A stretch of 64,000 bases of DNA. Source: Apodospora peruviana (taxonomy: Eukaryota; Ascomycota; Sordariomycetes; Sordariales; Lasiosphaeriaceae). The DNA is taken from contig JAUEDM010000005.1 of NCBI GenBank assembly GCA_033439685.1, positions 2,914,001-2,978,000 on the forward strand, given 5' to 3'. Under the pieces are notes generated by a model. The model was given only the letters and a program-made list of their open reading frames with translations, made no database searches and was not told the DNA's origin. A program made the translations under genes and the position numbers. Positions 18,284 through 31,513 of the stretch are shown piece by piece. Each line of letters begins with the position of its first letter. Position 1 is the stretch's first letter.

Positions 18284-21200
18284 TGTAAGTCAGAGTGGTA
18301 TTTGGCAACAAGTAGTCTATCCGGACTGTATGAAACGTCTTACCGAACTATAGGTACCCCTTTCCCAGGATCTGGAAACCTTAGTGCAAGTACCTTCCCA
18401 AGCCCTATTTGAACAAGACAAGACTGTTATACCAAATACAGACCTGATATTCATTTACTTAAACGCTTATTTCAAGCTTACTAGTATAATACCAGCTCTG
18501 CTATTAAAGTATCAGAATTTCAATCAGAGGCGCCGCAGTAAGATAAATACCTACAGTGACACGTGGCAGACAGGAGACAACGCTTATTTGTCGTAGAAAA
18601 CAGGACCTTGCAAAACGTTCGCCTTAAGGTCTTAAACTCCACCAGACTTGTACCTTGGGTTATGACTACCTATGTATGGCGCTGGCTACAGGTTGGTAAG
18701 ACGTTTCCTACAGTGCAGTTAGGCCACCTCTTTAAGAATATTTGGCCATGCTCCGATACATATTAGACCCAAAAATCATAGCATTAACTGACACCAGACT
18801 TGAAATTACGGTGGCAATGATGATGATATTCTTCTAGGCTTCTAGCCTAGAACTACAGCCTTCCACCGACCAAAACAACAAAACCCTGGATCACGCCCAT
18901 ATGACTATCTAATCTTGCTTACGTATGGTTGGAGGGCTGCCAAACTCCACATCGGTTCGCAGACCAGAGTCACGGGACGACCTGCGGGTGTGGCCTATTC
19001 CACCAAAGAAAAACAGGCTTTTAAACCGGCCTCTAAACCTCCAAGTTCGCTGAGAGGGGCCGGGCGTTCGCCGACGAGGAACGAGCTCCAGGTCGTCGGG
19101 CAATCCGTGACCTCCATCAACTTCAGTGACTATTATTTCTCCCCGTTTCAGGTCATGGTTTTGATACGCTAAGCTCCCTGGCAATCCTGGGGGCGAGCCG
19201 GTCAAGAATCTCTATATTCCACTCTGATCGAAACATCATGGTCAGCCAAAGGTGTCTAACACGTGTGGTTTATAGAGAAACGGTGACTCACAAGCCATTC
19301 TTCCGTTTTTAACCTGAGCTTCCATATGAAGTTTTCGATTCGGGGCTAGGTTCAAAACAGGGTCAGCGTCCAGTCTCTTTTCATCGGGTGCGGCGATCAC
19401 GATGGCATAAGTACCTAGTAATCAGTACATACTTCCAACCAGTAATTCCCTCTCCCAAGCACGTCATTTATTCTTTCTTCGAGCTCCCTAAATTGGACTT
19501 GATGTGTGTGGATGAAACACCAGAATGGAAACATCACGGCCCGGGGCTGGACATTATCGACGTCCATTCTCGGCGACCGAGGTTTTTCGACAACAAGTTA
19601 ACGCGTAGGATCGATTTGAAAGAGGTGAACCGAGGATGACATGGTTGACAGCGCGTGTGATGCGTGTGTATTCACAACAATAATGCAGAGTTCCCCTGGT
19701 GTGCGGGCAAAGAGTTGTTGATTAGAGAGTTTTGGAGATGCTCCAGAAGAGAACAGAGCCAGAAGAGACCATGCCCTTCTACTTATAACTATAAAATCTG
19801 CCAGAAGCAGGCACGACTGCCGCACGCGCTGCTCTGGCATTTCGGGGTGACGAGCGGCTGTGATGAGCACCGAAGCACCTGCGAACCCCCCTGACACAGT
19901 AGCCGTAAAGACTAAGCAGCGACGCATCTTATCTAACCTTGAGATGAGATAAGAAGACTTGAGATTAGATATTTCGCTACCGTCAAAGTGGTTCGCCTTA
20001 GTCATTCCCAAGCACCGTGACACATGAGGATTGGGAGGAGCCCAGATAACGTGGAGGGGCGACAAAGATCACCGGGTTGGCTCCAAGGACCAACTGTCGT
20101 CCGGTTGTTTAACGCCACCCAGAGAACCCCCAGCCCAGGCTGTTCAAATATGCAGTTGGACCAGGCCGGGTCACTATATGTCTCTGATTAACCAATGTGC
20201 AGTGCAGCAAACAGTCGCAATATCGAGACTCGATAGATGCCTAGCCACGTTCGTGAATTCATTATTCGACCAATATAATAAAGCCTGGCCAGCACCAACA
20301 AGCCACGGGCCCTACATGACTCCTTTGATAGCAGAAGGCCGGAGACCTAGCTGAACCACCCACCATCACATTCCACGGCAAACAAGAGGTTTTGGTAAGG
20401 GCACGATAACACCGCGTACGGCATGCGGCATATTTTGTCGGTGTAACAGCTTGCCCGAGGTTTGCGTGCAATTCGACGAGATCTACAGTAGCGGAAGTCC
20501 AAAATGTGGACGATCGAGGCGTAAGCCCTGGTGTATAAGACGAGGACACTGACCGAGGCTTTTGCCTCTTCAACCTGGGTGGTTGTCTTCTAAACACCAA
20601 AATCGTCGATTTTCAGTTGCCGTCAGATTGTCAGCACCTGTGATCAAGATTTAAGATCCTGATGGATTGGCCTAACGCCTCCGACCTATTCCTGAGATAG
20701 AGAGATTCGGAACCTAACTCACAAGGGGGACCGCCACCGGGACAACTCTTCCGCTATGTAGCTAATGGACAGAACCCCGATAATTATTGGAGGGCGCTGC
20801 ATCACCTCCACGTAAGTGCCAAATTACCATACTGCGACGGCAATTGTGCATTGTGATGATGCCTTCGTATGTATAATTGCGCGGGGGTTGCATCTGGAAT
20901 GTGGTGTCAGTTGAAGTTAAGGTATAAAGAATAGCGGTGGCCGGATGGTGGACCCAAGGTGCTGAGGGACTTGAGGGATGCAGTGATGTACGGGTTAGTC
21001 CTAGGTTATAGACCAGCTCTTCTCGTTAGTTCTAGAACTACTAGACGACATGGGGCAGCAGCACAACAACCAGCCTTCCACGGTCGGTTGACTGTTAATT
21101 AACGACCGTGGTTAGGCAAGACTGATTGATTACAGTACATTCTATTTGAAAACCATCTGTAGGCGCCAGGTAGTGCTGTGGTGTACAGGCGGACAAGTCC

Positions 21201-21458
21201 GGGATCAGTGTAGAACCAACGAGCCCATGTTTCACGGTAATGGCGCGTAATAGCGCCAAGACACACAAGCCCTTCATAAGATGACGAGTCTCTCTCCCCA
21301 TTCATTAAGTTGAATGAGGGCCATGACGAGCAGTCCCGGGACAAATTCTTGTTTCCGACTCCGGGCTCACGACACTCACGATACGCAGTCGTGGGCCCCA
21401 ACAATCATAGTCGAGTTTTGTATCGCCATGTGAGTATCAAACTGCGAGAGCTCGGCAG
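18284..21458. other. Gene-poor region
   Basis: Only short frames without coding character occur in these 3.2 kb. Parts near 18370-18600 are AT-rich. A strong inverted repeat lies at 21078-21111. No transposase or reverse-transcriptase fragment is recognisable, so an old transposon origin cannot be shown. Confidence 0.5.
21078..21111. repeat. Perfect 9-bp inverted repeat with 16-nt loop
   Basis: CCACGGTCG (21078-21086) is mirrored by CGACCGTGG (21103-21111) around an AT-rich loop that contains TTAATTAA. It could be a hairpin or an operator. There is no nearby gene to connect it to. Confidence 0.8.
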
Positions 21459-21761
21459 ATGGTACAACGGGTTTTGACAAGACCACGGGGGACTGGTGAG
21501 CAAGAGAGAATCGACCTTGTCACTCCGGATCACTGGGCGGACTGGTTTGGGGTGAGTTCATCATTCTCCTTCTAGAACTCTAGTAAACCGTTGTATGTCT
21601 CATGCCAATAAAGCCGGGGTTTAGAGGCCGGAGTTCAAAGAGCTTGAAACCCTGCCTGATGCTCCACACCTAAATGGAGACCTGACCGGCTACCACATCC
21701 TGTGAGCTACTATACCACTCTGCCGCATGTCAAGAGACTCCATTCTGATATATTACATTAA

Positions 21762-22615
21762 GCTTATCTGCCCGCCTTCTGCCCGACGAACTGATAGGTT
21801 CAGAGTTCTACCCTCACTGCAAGACAGATGCAGAGCTCTTCTATCTTCCATTCCTCCGTACCTACTGGGTAACCATCACCAAGGCCTTTCATCTTTCCAC
21901 ATCTATTTTCAAAGTGATGGAGGAAACCGACCCGATGATAAAATCCTACTTGACTCATTTTGCCACACGGCCGAGGAACTTCCAGGATATCTGCCACGAG
22001 TATGAGGACATGATTGCTAGGTGCCAGATCGAAGCCGGTGAACTTATCTACGCGAGGGGGCTAGTAAGTCCTTAGCCCTACGGTGAACCGATTCAGACGC
22101 TCGCAGATATCAGCCTTCTCATTATTCGATAAAAGAGGAAGCAATTTTTTCACTTGGTAGGGTGGCTTGAACGACTCTTACTAACTCGTGTGCCTTCCTA
22201 GTTCATCTCGAATTTGGCAATCCAAGACACAAAAGCTGTCACAAGGTTTGCTCATATAGCGGTGCTCTTCCTTCCAGCGACATTGATGGCAGTAAGTATT
22301 ATGGATAGGCAGTTCACAAGTTCCAAATTGTGAACAAGGAATCCCCAGTTACTGACCAACTGTGTCAAGACTATTTTTGCTATGCCCATCTTCGACTGGA
22401 AAGCCATATGGGTTGACTTTCGGTGGCACGACGTTCCATCTAACAGCTCCTCGTCGGGATCTGATACCAGCGCCGGAGATAGCACTGACAGTGGTGTAGT
22501 TTTCTCTGGCTACTTTTGGATTTACCTGGCAGTAACTACCCTTCCCACCGGCATCGCCTGGATCCGGTCTCAGGCTCTCACGGGAGCAAGAATCTTCGGC
22601 ATGTCTCCGCGGACG
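21762..22615 (+). CDS. CorA-like membrane protein, C-terminal exons
   Basis: Three exons can be joined: about 21762-22063, 22202-22291 and 22370-22615. The introns 22064-22201 and 22292-22369 have good donors (GTAAGT) and CTAAC/CTGAC branch sites. The product has a helical segment ('ICHEYEDMIARCQIEAGELIY'-type, split across motifs), then the two C-terminal membrane helices of CorA-like proteins: 'FAHIAVLFLPATLMATIFAM' and 'YFWIYLAVTTLPTGIAWI'. The Mg2+ channel signature GMN is absent, as in many fungal CorA-like proteins. A further intron (22616-22673) may add a short basic tail ending at 22844; otherwise the frame stops at about 22687. The 5' end is uncertain. An exon-like frame from ATG 21459 to a donor at about 21552 may belong to it. 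Truncation is possible. Confidence 0.6.
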
Positions 22616-22844
22616 GTAAGCAAATACGCAGGGCCAACGGTCAGACTTGAGAGACCCGAGTCACCATTTCCAGGATCAAAGATGTGAGACGCCCAAGAAA
22701 TGCAGATCATGGTGCTACTTCGGCTTCAAGTTCTGGAACAGGCGTACCCGTAAAGATTTAATACGAGTTAAGGATAATATTTGTTTTGTTTTTCACGTTG
22801 AAATGTATGGTATAGCTATTAAGTCAGATATGTATGTTTGGTAG

Positions 22845-25808
22845 AATAGATAGGCACCTGATATTCGTAACAGAAAATGGTTCCTAAATCGTCAGGACTG
22901 TATAATATTTGTCCACGAGTCTTGATACCTGGGTATTACATGGGAAAAAGGATAAAAAATGGAAGGAAGGTGGCGGATTGTCCAACATCGATCACTCGCC
23001 ACTGAGTTCGATCATGGGAACCTTGTACATATGGTGTGGTAACTAGGTACTACTATCTCGCCCGCTGCAGTGGAACAAACATCCCGAAGCAGGCAGGGAA
23101 AACTACCTTAGAGGCTTGAGGAAGAAAACATGTCGCCTCTCCGTTTAATCTAATCCCATATAATCGGGTTACTCGTCCTAAAGGAACCACACTCTTCGAT
23201 AATCATATTAGTGATAACCATCTTGGATTAAGATGGCTCCTCAGGGTCTTTTGGTCTTTTCGTCCAAGCTCAATGCCACATTTTCAGTAAACTCATAACC
23301 TTAGTAGCGTTCAACTGACAGACAGCTCTACTCCGCAACGTGAGATGAATCGCCAACACCCGCCCATTCACAACATTCGGGACTCAAGGAGTCACATGGG
23401 TTTTCTTTCCTATCTTGGACATATCTAAGCGCCGGTGGCTTTGCAACGGCGCTCGAAACAAGAAAAGCTTGCGAAAACGTTCCGACTTTAGCCACCCTGA
23501 AGTGACTACAAAAACGACCACAGATACCAGGTAGTTACGATACGATTCCCCAAGGTCGCAACGGGATGTCAGCTCGCCACACAGCCACCTCATGGCGCTG
23601 AGCTGTGCCACAACTAGAAAGTGAGGGAGAGGTAGTATTCTTACTCAAGGGCTTACTTGGTGATAACTGGACATGTCCAATCAGCTGTTGGGTTCGGTGA
23701 GGTGCTTGTTGTCCAGGACCTGTTAACTTGACAGTCTTCTTTTTACTGACCGAAATAAGTAGGACGACGACCGGGGCAGACTAGCAGGAATCCCTGGTCT
23801 GGAGCCCCTTCTCTCTGTGATGTGATTACGACGCTGGAAGGGGTGGGAGCCTGCCCATGACGTTATTCTGGCGTGTCGAGTTTGAAAGGTGTGCCCTCCA
23901 TCGATATCAGTCTAGCAGTTACGACTTGATCGTTATGACCGCGTGACTGCCTACAACTAGACTCGTCACTCATCGTGGTGTGCCCACACGGGTGGGTTGC
24001 TTGTCCAAGCGCCCATCACCTCACCGATAGCTCTTGCCGCGTACTGCGAGTCTTCGGGTTGGAAATGACAGGAAAGCAATTGCCTAGCTGAAATGGGAAG
24101 GGGCATCCGGGACCTGCAGGCTGCATTCTGCAATCTGCAGTTCGTAAGGCAGGCAGAGCACCGAGCACCGGGAAGACTCCACAGTCGTCTGACCATTACT
24201 GCAGTAGTAGGCTGACAACCTGGTAATGGCAGGAGTGCCTGCCTCCCGTCCACACGAACTCCGCCGTACCTGCGCTTAGCCCGCTTCCCAGGTTCCAACT
24301 CTCTCCGAAACTCGGTCTTCCATCGATTCCTTTCCCATTCCACCTCGACCTTTGGATCGGGGTCGGAAGGTATCCGGGCCCGTTACCTGCCTGTCCAGCG
24401 TTCACCACATCGGGACTTCAATGCAACCCCGCAGAGCTTGCCGAGATCCTTGGCGGCCTCGACGACTGTCTCCAATGCAGCCCGTCAATAGTCTGTGGAA
24501 CATGGAGGGCGCCGTCAACGCCGCGATGCTACTCGGGCAGCGTCAGCCACCCACCACCACTTCACACCCACACCCGTTGACACACATTCGATGACAGCTT
24601 GCGTCTGCAGCGTCTATCAAGCCTCTGGCTTGCCGATCCACGCCATGGATACCACAATCCCATCAACGGCCGTACCCGATGGTAGTTGACCCAGGGCTGA
24701 CACCATGTTTCCCCGACTTCGCGCGGTTGGGACACCGATCATACATGACATCTCGAGAGCCTACCGTGCAGTTTTCAGCACCCTGCAGAACACAAGCGAA
24801 GACTTAATATCACGGCCTACTATACTTGTGCATGTACGGATTAGTGCCTGCTCGAATGCACGGGCCGGGCGTTTGTAAATCAATTTGTCTAGCCCTGTCC
24901 TTATTAACCAGCAAACCACCTAGGCACGGGTGCTACCCTACCAAGTCTTCAACAACCCCAGCTTTACCCCATCGCTGCCTATCAATATGGTCAACCCCGG
25001 GAGCCCACGTGGGGGTTTTTGGGCAACTTTGCCCCGGCGGCTAGGTCTAGCTGAGCAAAAGAGGTCCCCGACGTGTGTGGGATACGGCGTAGATCGTGGC
25101 GATGTTCTGCTCCACTGCTACCTCCAATGTCTTCCCATGACACCCTTTTGCGAGCTGTGTTTGACTCAAACATCAGGCGCCGACGCCAATATCACACGCT
25201 TGTTCCCACTCGGCGAACTTCAGTCCAGTCATTCAGACGGCAGAGTCGTACCTAGCGACGAGATGGATGGGGAATGCAACAACTTCCACTCTTGATTCGG
25301 TCTAGTTACCAGAATCATCATCAGGTTGAAGCCCCAAAAAGGAAATATGTCCTCGGAGATATCAAGACCTGGGAATACAGGTTTCAGCCCAGACTTGAAC
25401 CGAGCTAGGTTCTTGTCGGTGATGATGGAAACTGGAGCCGGCGTAGTTTGGTTCCCAAGAAGGATGGGGTTGTGTGGCCCAGTTCGGTGCGATAGCGGTG
25501 ATGGTGGCTTAGCCTAGCCATTGCTTATTGCCCAGTGGATGTAAGAACACTCAAGTCACCGAGAACTAGAAAAGGACAGTCCATCCAATGTCTGTTCTTC
25601 TGGACCTTGTCACCAAGAGAGCTCGAGACCTCCACTTGATTCAGTACCAGTTGGCACGTTGAGCAGATTGTGCGCAAAAAGCACCTCCTTTTCTGACTAG
25701 CTTCCAAAGATTTTCCTGGTTCTGAGTCTCAAATCCCCCCCCTCTCATCGCTTAATCTTGTACTAAGTTACCGACCAAAGTTACTTCCAAGGTCCCTCTA
25801 CCGCCAAC
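22845..25808. other. Gene-poor region
   Basis: No convincing gene lies in these 3 kb. Short frames between 23966 and 25300 lack coding character and overlap each other on both strands. The last 100 bp form the leader of the peptidase gene. Confidence 0.5.
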
Positions 25809-27023
25809 ATGAAGTGGCTTGGTCCTTCACTTCTTTTCCTCTCCCTCGTATTTACACAGGCTCTAGCAGAGTTTTCCTTCACAGTCGAGGCCACAGACAA
25901 CGGAGTGCCCATCCCACAGTCCGAGATCAAGCTTGAACCTTTGGAACCAACCATTGGAGGCATCATCGGGAACTCATCAAAGCCCTCGGCGCCCAGCAAG
26001 GTCCGCAGAACCAACGCTGTTGCGTGGAGCAGCAACTGGTGCGGCTCAGTCGGCCATACGACCTCGACCAACCAGATCAAAATTGTCCATGGAATATTTC
26101 AACATCCTGGCTGCACGAAGCGAACGGGTGCGACTTATCCCCAGGCGGCTGCCTCGTGGGTGGGCATCGATGGAAATACGCATACGTCGGCTCTCTTTCA
26201 GGCTGGAACTGTTTGCAAAGTAAGTTTCACTCTTGGTCTTCGATGTGAACTGAATTTTGACTGACAATTGGCTTCAGTTTGATACCTCCACAAGCTCAGT
26301 AGTGTATGTGTAACGGATATAATTTTAGACAACTAGTTTTTGAAGAGTCTAAGGCCCCAAATGTGAAGATATATATATACTAACTGAGAGTCTGTTGTTA
26401 GAAACCAAGCCTGGTGGCAGTGGGTTCCGAATGGGGCGTATACTATCACCTCCATGCCGGGTAAGCAGCACTCAAAACACCCACGCCCCCTATTCCATGT
26501 ATCACTCGCCCTCTGAATATAGCTAACCCCATCTCAATAAACAGTGGCTGCAGGTGACCAGTTCGAGGTCACCATAAACACCACCTCGACAACAGCCGGC
26601 AAGGTGTAAGTCTACCTACCTTACACGCCAATCTGAGCCCTCCCCCGGGACTTTCCTCTCCTAAACACTTATATCTGCCCCTTTACGCCACCCCTAGTCT
26701 ATCGAGAGCTTTCAGAGCCCAGGACTAACATAACTACCCGTAGAACAATCACAAACGTAAACCAGGGAATTAGCTACAGCACCACCATTACCGGCGGCGC
26801 GACCCTCGCACGGGTCGATGCAGACTGGGTCATAGAGCGGCCCGTCTACGGCAGCAGCTTGGCAGGGTTCGCCAGGTTCAGTGACACCTGGTTCCAGAGC
26901 GCTTATGCGAAGCTCAGCAACAACGCCAACCTCGGCATCCTGGGCACCACGCAGTACCAGATCTCCGGCGGATGCGGAAGCCAGGAGTATGACGACTCGA
27001 GTTTGGAGACCTGGTCGGCTTGA
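25809..27023 (+). CDS. Secreted G1 (glutamic) peptidase, eqolisin family
   Basis: There are five exons: 25809-26219, 26278-26303, 26402-26460, 26545-26605 and 26744-27023. Phases match exactly and give 278 residues. Residues 1-20 are a signal peptide ending 'ALA'. A propeptide of about 50 residues ends at a dibasic 'VRR' before 'TNAVAWSSNWCG', the usual mature start of this family. 'AAASWVGIDG' is the conserved strand near the catalytic Gln, and 'DADWVIERP' carries the expected catalytic Glu. The segment 'AWWQWVPNGAYTI' aligns with the family's 'AWYEWYP'. These enzymes digest proteins outside the cell at acid pH. The C-terminal 50 residues follow the family pattern only loosely and carry an extra 'GGCGSQEYDD' end. 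The 26-nt second exon is unusually small but is needed to keep the frame. Confidence 0.88.
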
Positions 27024-27790
27024 ATGGCGACTGGAGAAGATTTGTCTTTACTTGCCTTTGTTAATAAGGGATTAGGCGTTCATGTATGATCATCTTTCGA
27101 TGGGAGCAGCGGTTTGTATAACGGGTAATTTGGTTTCGCCGGACGGGGGTATAATACGTCATAATTTCAGAAAGGTATATCCAGGGTCTATGTCTATACG
27201 TACGCTTAGTTGTAGGGATCTTAACCTGTTATTATAAAATTCTTTTGCTGATTGGCATATAACCAAATCCAAGCACGCATCTAAAGAAAAAGAATTATAC
27301 GTCTAGGAAATATTGCGAATGTTTCCTGTAGATGTTGGCAACAAGCGTAATTAAAACCTTGAAAGGCATTTCTTTTCTACAACAGGCACCTCCTATTCAA
27401 ACTACCCCGTGCCTTCCTGCCGGAACTTATAGTACTTACTGAGAAGAGTTCGGGTAGCCCACCGCTCCAAAAGAAACCTATCTTTCCCCAGTGGGAGACT
27501 CTCGATCTATTGAAGTCACCCATGAATATATCATCCCGTTTCGGGGAACAGTCTGAAATCATAGGTTTCAAAGTTTAATGAATATTTAATAAGGAATGAC
27601 AAATGCGGGTAAAGTACCCTCTTCTGAAAACAAAACAAGGATAATCTGGCAATAAAACACTCCTCTATTAGGTAGGTATTCAATTCTCATAAGAACATAT
27701 ACATAACTTAAACAGCATCATATAAACTCACTGCAGTGCCTAAGTCTCTCACTTTTACCATAGCTGAGGCCAACAAAACCCTTACTCCCC
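27024..27790. other. Convergent 3' region, nothing coding
   Basis: AT-rich sequence between the ends of the peptidase and TMEM135-like genes. One GGTAGG motif lies at 27668-27679. No feature is supported. Confidence 0.4.
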
Positions 27791-29778
27791 TTAATCAGTA
27801 TCCCTTCGACTCTCGCCAGTGACATCCTCTCCATCCCTTCCTTCCAACTCAGCCAACTCCTCCTCCTCCTCAACCACCCAGTCCTTCCACTCCTCCCCCC
27901 TAACCCAACTAATTCCCTTCCTCCACCCAGCCTCCTTGACCGCCCTCGCGTCCCGCTCATACACGACCCCCGTCAGCATCAGGGCGAGAACAAACACCCA
28001 CACGTCTCCGCCCTTCATGGCGCGCCACCAGCGCCTCTTGACGCCCACCTTCCACAGACTATCCACGCTGACGCGCGCGCTGTACAAAAACACCCCCCTG
28101 CCGCGCTTCCGCTCGACGAGCGCCCAGAACCCAGCTAGAAACCCGCCAACGAAAAACCGCTGCGTCGGCAGGAACGTGCGCGGGAACCACGTCTGAAAGA
28201 AGCAGATGGACGACCAGGCCGTCGCGATGGAGCCTGTCACGAACGCCGACATGCGCAGCGCGTTGGACACGAGCTTCTGCAGCGTCGACACGGGGAAATG
28301 GTACAGCGAGCTGAAGCGCGGCAGCAGCATGGCCGAATAGACGATGAGGAAGAAGCGCGTGAGCGTGGGGAAGTTGCGGATCCAAGCGGTTAGGTAGGTG
28401 CGCGTGCAGGACGGGTCGCTCGGGTGGAGGGTTGCGCACGACAAGGAGTTGATCAGCGGGTGCGCGCCGGATGTCAGCGGTGCGATGGCTGTTAGGCTAG
28501 CCGGCAGAGTGTCCTCCTTGTTGGGGAAGAGGATTGGAGAGATGAATGGCCTATGTTTTGGTTGGGCAAGGTTAGCAACAATGTCATGATACTGCAAAGA
28601 GGGGGCAAAGGGGGGGAAGGCACTCACGGCCAGTTCAGACGAGCCATCTGCGCCAAGCTGTCCACAATCTGGTACACCCCCGGCCACTGCATGCTCGACG
28701 GGAACTCAGCCGGCTTCGGATGGAGATACGCTGTAGAGTTCTTGAAGATGAGATCGCCGTACTGCTTCGGAAAGCAGTCCCGATCAAACACAACGGCATG
28801 CAGCAGCTGCCCGGCCGCGAGCGGTTGGAGCATCCAGCTGCCCCACCACCACGGCCGCAGTCGCTTCTTGTCCGGCTTGCCGTTGACGCCCTTTTCCCAT
28901 CCCCAGATCATCCCGTTCTCCTCCCCACAATTCCACCCGAACTCGAGCGCGCGGAACAGCGCAAAAATGGCGATGGACACGCGCAGCTGCTGGCTCGGGT
29001 AGACGCCAAGCGCGAGACCGGCAAGCGACGCGCCCACGGCGGGGGCGTACGGCGACGTCAGTGTCCCGGCCGTCCGGGGGTTGCGCTTGCGGAAGGGCGC
29101 GGCCGACGGGTCCAGCAGGGCGAAGCGCATCCGGGTGAGAAAGCGAAACAGGAGCCGGTACAACAGCAGGATGGTGCTTAGCGAGAGCGACAGCCGCAGT
29201 GTCGGCGACTTGTGTAGCGGTTGTTTCTTCTGCTTGGCCACCAATGCGGGACTGTTTTGTTACGATGTCAGCTGTTTATCCTCGTCTTTTTCAACACAGT
29301 ATATATGGACCTGCTCATAAACATACTCTTGCTTCTTGGCCAACAGCTTGGCCGACACGACCCCCCACAGCTTCAACAACGCACCCGTCGCAACAAACAC
29401 ACGCAGCGAATGCCGGACCGCACGCGCGTTGTAATCGTCAGCCATGGTCGTAGTACTCGGACCCTCACCGGCACTGTCTCTCCTCTTGCCACCCTTGCTG
29501 CCGGCACGCTTATCATTTTTGCCCAACGATTGCGCCCGACCTCTCTGTGTTCCCCCACCACCTTCCATCATCTTCTGCACCGAGTCGACGGTCGGTGCCC
29601 GCTTCTTGAGCGCGCGCGATCGCGAGATGACATATCTGTGCAAGAGTGAGTACTCGCGAGCGGAGATGGTGTATCGCAAGGCGTTGCGGAGGATGGGATC
29701 GGAAGCCGATTTCGGGGTAATCGACGACGAGCCGCCTGGAGCAGGGCTGCTCTTAGAAGGTCCGGCTCTTGAGGCCAT
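27791..29778 (-). CDS. TMEM135-like integral membrane protein
   Basis: There are three exons on the - strand: 29327-29778, 28628-29251 and 27791-28550. The introns 29252-29326 and 28551-28627 have GTATGT and GTGAGT donors and clear branch sites (CTGAC, CTAAC). The joined frame gives 611 residues. The N-terminal 150 residues are polar with a Gly/Lys-rich stretch. After that come several hydrophobic helices, then a second group in the C-terminal third containing 'TAWSSICFFQTWFPRTFLP' and 'RFFVGGFLAGFWALVER', which I associate with the TMEM135/PXMP52 family. In animals these act at peroxisomes and mitochondria. The C-terminal tail is strongly acidic (a run of Glu near residue 590). Organelle and role in this fungus are inference. 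The family call is from two motifs only. Confidence 0.75.
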
Positions 29779-31513
29779 TTCGAACTTGACGTCGACAAGT
29801 GTTTGGGTAGTTTATCTGGTTGATGTCGTGGACAAGATGATCCGGTAGGGTTGGGAGACCCGATGGCGTAATTAGGCATAGGCCATCCGCGGTGATCCCG
29901 GTATATTCGCACTCCGACAGGACGATCCTTGTGTGTTGTCGTGAGAGATCGCGTTTGTAACGAGCCGAATTATATTAGGCAAATTGCAGACATCGAATCC
30001 GAGGTATCTGATCGCGTCAATCCGCTTCGAAGGGACTGGTGAGTCTGGAGCGAAAGTAAGTGAAGAGACCTCTGGAGGGTAAGATGCTGGCTAGCAAATT
30101 CGCGTTCTTCAAGAGCGCAAGTGCTGACCTGACCAAGCTTGGACCTGACTGCTGAGTGACGCTCTCCAATCCCACGTGCTAGCCTCGGTTCGGGTGCATA
30201 CAGTGCCAAGGGCAGGTCTTCATGCAGCACAGTGCAAAGGAGGGGCTACAAACCCGGTCATTTCCCCATACCCCCCGCACGCTTGCAAGGCGTGCAAGGG
30301 TTGTTCAAATTGGAGACTGCACGTCATCAATGCATCGTGAGTTCGTCCATCCAAAAGTCCACGAGAAAGGTACGATTGTTCCAATAATAACCATTCCGGC
30401 CATGATCTTTTCCACCATCTCTGGTATCTCTAAGCCCAAACTAAAGTAGTATAGTAGTCCAGAGAACCAAAGCAAGAAGATGTGAAAGAAAATACCGCCG
30501 CCGTATAACTGCAATCATTTTAGAGAAACAGTCAAACCAAAGACATCAAAACTTGCAAATCACGACCAGGAATCCCCAAACCGGACATAATCACCAAACG
30601 GGAAGAAACTAGACTAGTATTGTTTTTCCTACTGCTGCAAGTAACGCTGTCTTCCTAGAACTAAGACCATCCGTAGAAGAGCACGATGAACCTATTTAAA
30701 TCCACGCTAGATACCGTGCTTTACCTCCCGCACCCACAACCACCATCCATGAAAACCACACAAAGACCCACAAATCAAGTCAACACAAATCCCGAGCCCT
30801 TTTATCCTCTCTAAGCCCAATGCCTTGGCTCCATCAAGCATACCATATCGGTAATAAGCTCACGGCAAGTATCGGATGGGATACTTCGCTTTTGTTTAAC
30901 TCGTACAACTCCGGACGCGATGCAACAGAAAATCAGAGAGATAAAATAATAAGTGTAAAAACAGGTGCATGGTGCGTATGAATAGGTAACGTACGCGGGG
31001 GAAGAACTCGAATGCAAATGCAAATGTCAAACCCAAACCCGGCCCTTCCCTTTCTGAAAAGCGAAGTCATTCAGTCATAAAACGATCAGGCAAAATCTCA
31101 CCCGTAAATGCAGAAAGAAGGGGTCCGGCCCAGTGGTAGTGCTGCTGGTTCCTGTATGGCTTCTTGCGAGAGCAACCACCCTCTCGACGGCAATTATGCA
31201 GGTTGGAATCGTGAAGGTGATGTAGCAAGGACGAGTCTACTGGGCTGATTTGCTCCCAAGGTCCACAGTCCTCTAGCCACCTATTCCAACTCGTACTCCA
31301 CGTCATCGTCAGGGTCGTAGCCGCGACAGGTAGGCGTGATAATAATTCTGCAATGCCGCGTTGTGTGGACACCAGAACCAAACCACCACTCAACCAACAA
31401 ACCTAGGGGCGGTCGAAGTAATCTTCATTGGCGATTGGCGGAGACATGGATTGCGTGAGCAGCCATGTTGACCCGTCTTGTTGGCTGTGATCCTAATCCA
31501 AGTGACCAGGCCA
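29779..31513. other. Intergenic region, nothing convincing
   Basis: This holds the promoter of the TMEM135-like gene (left side) and the 3' side of the BTB gene (right side). It is AT-rich between 30400 and 31000. The short frames seen have no protein-like character. Confidence 0.4.
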
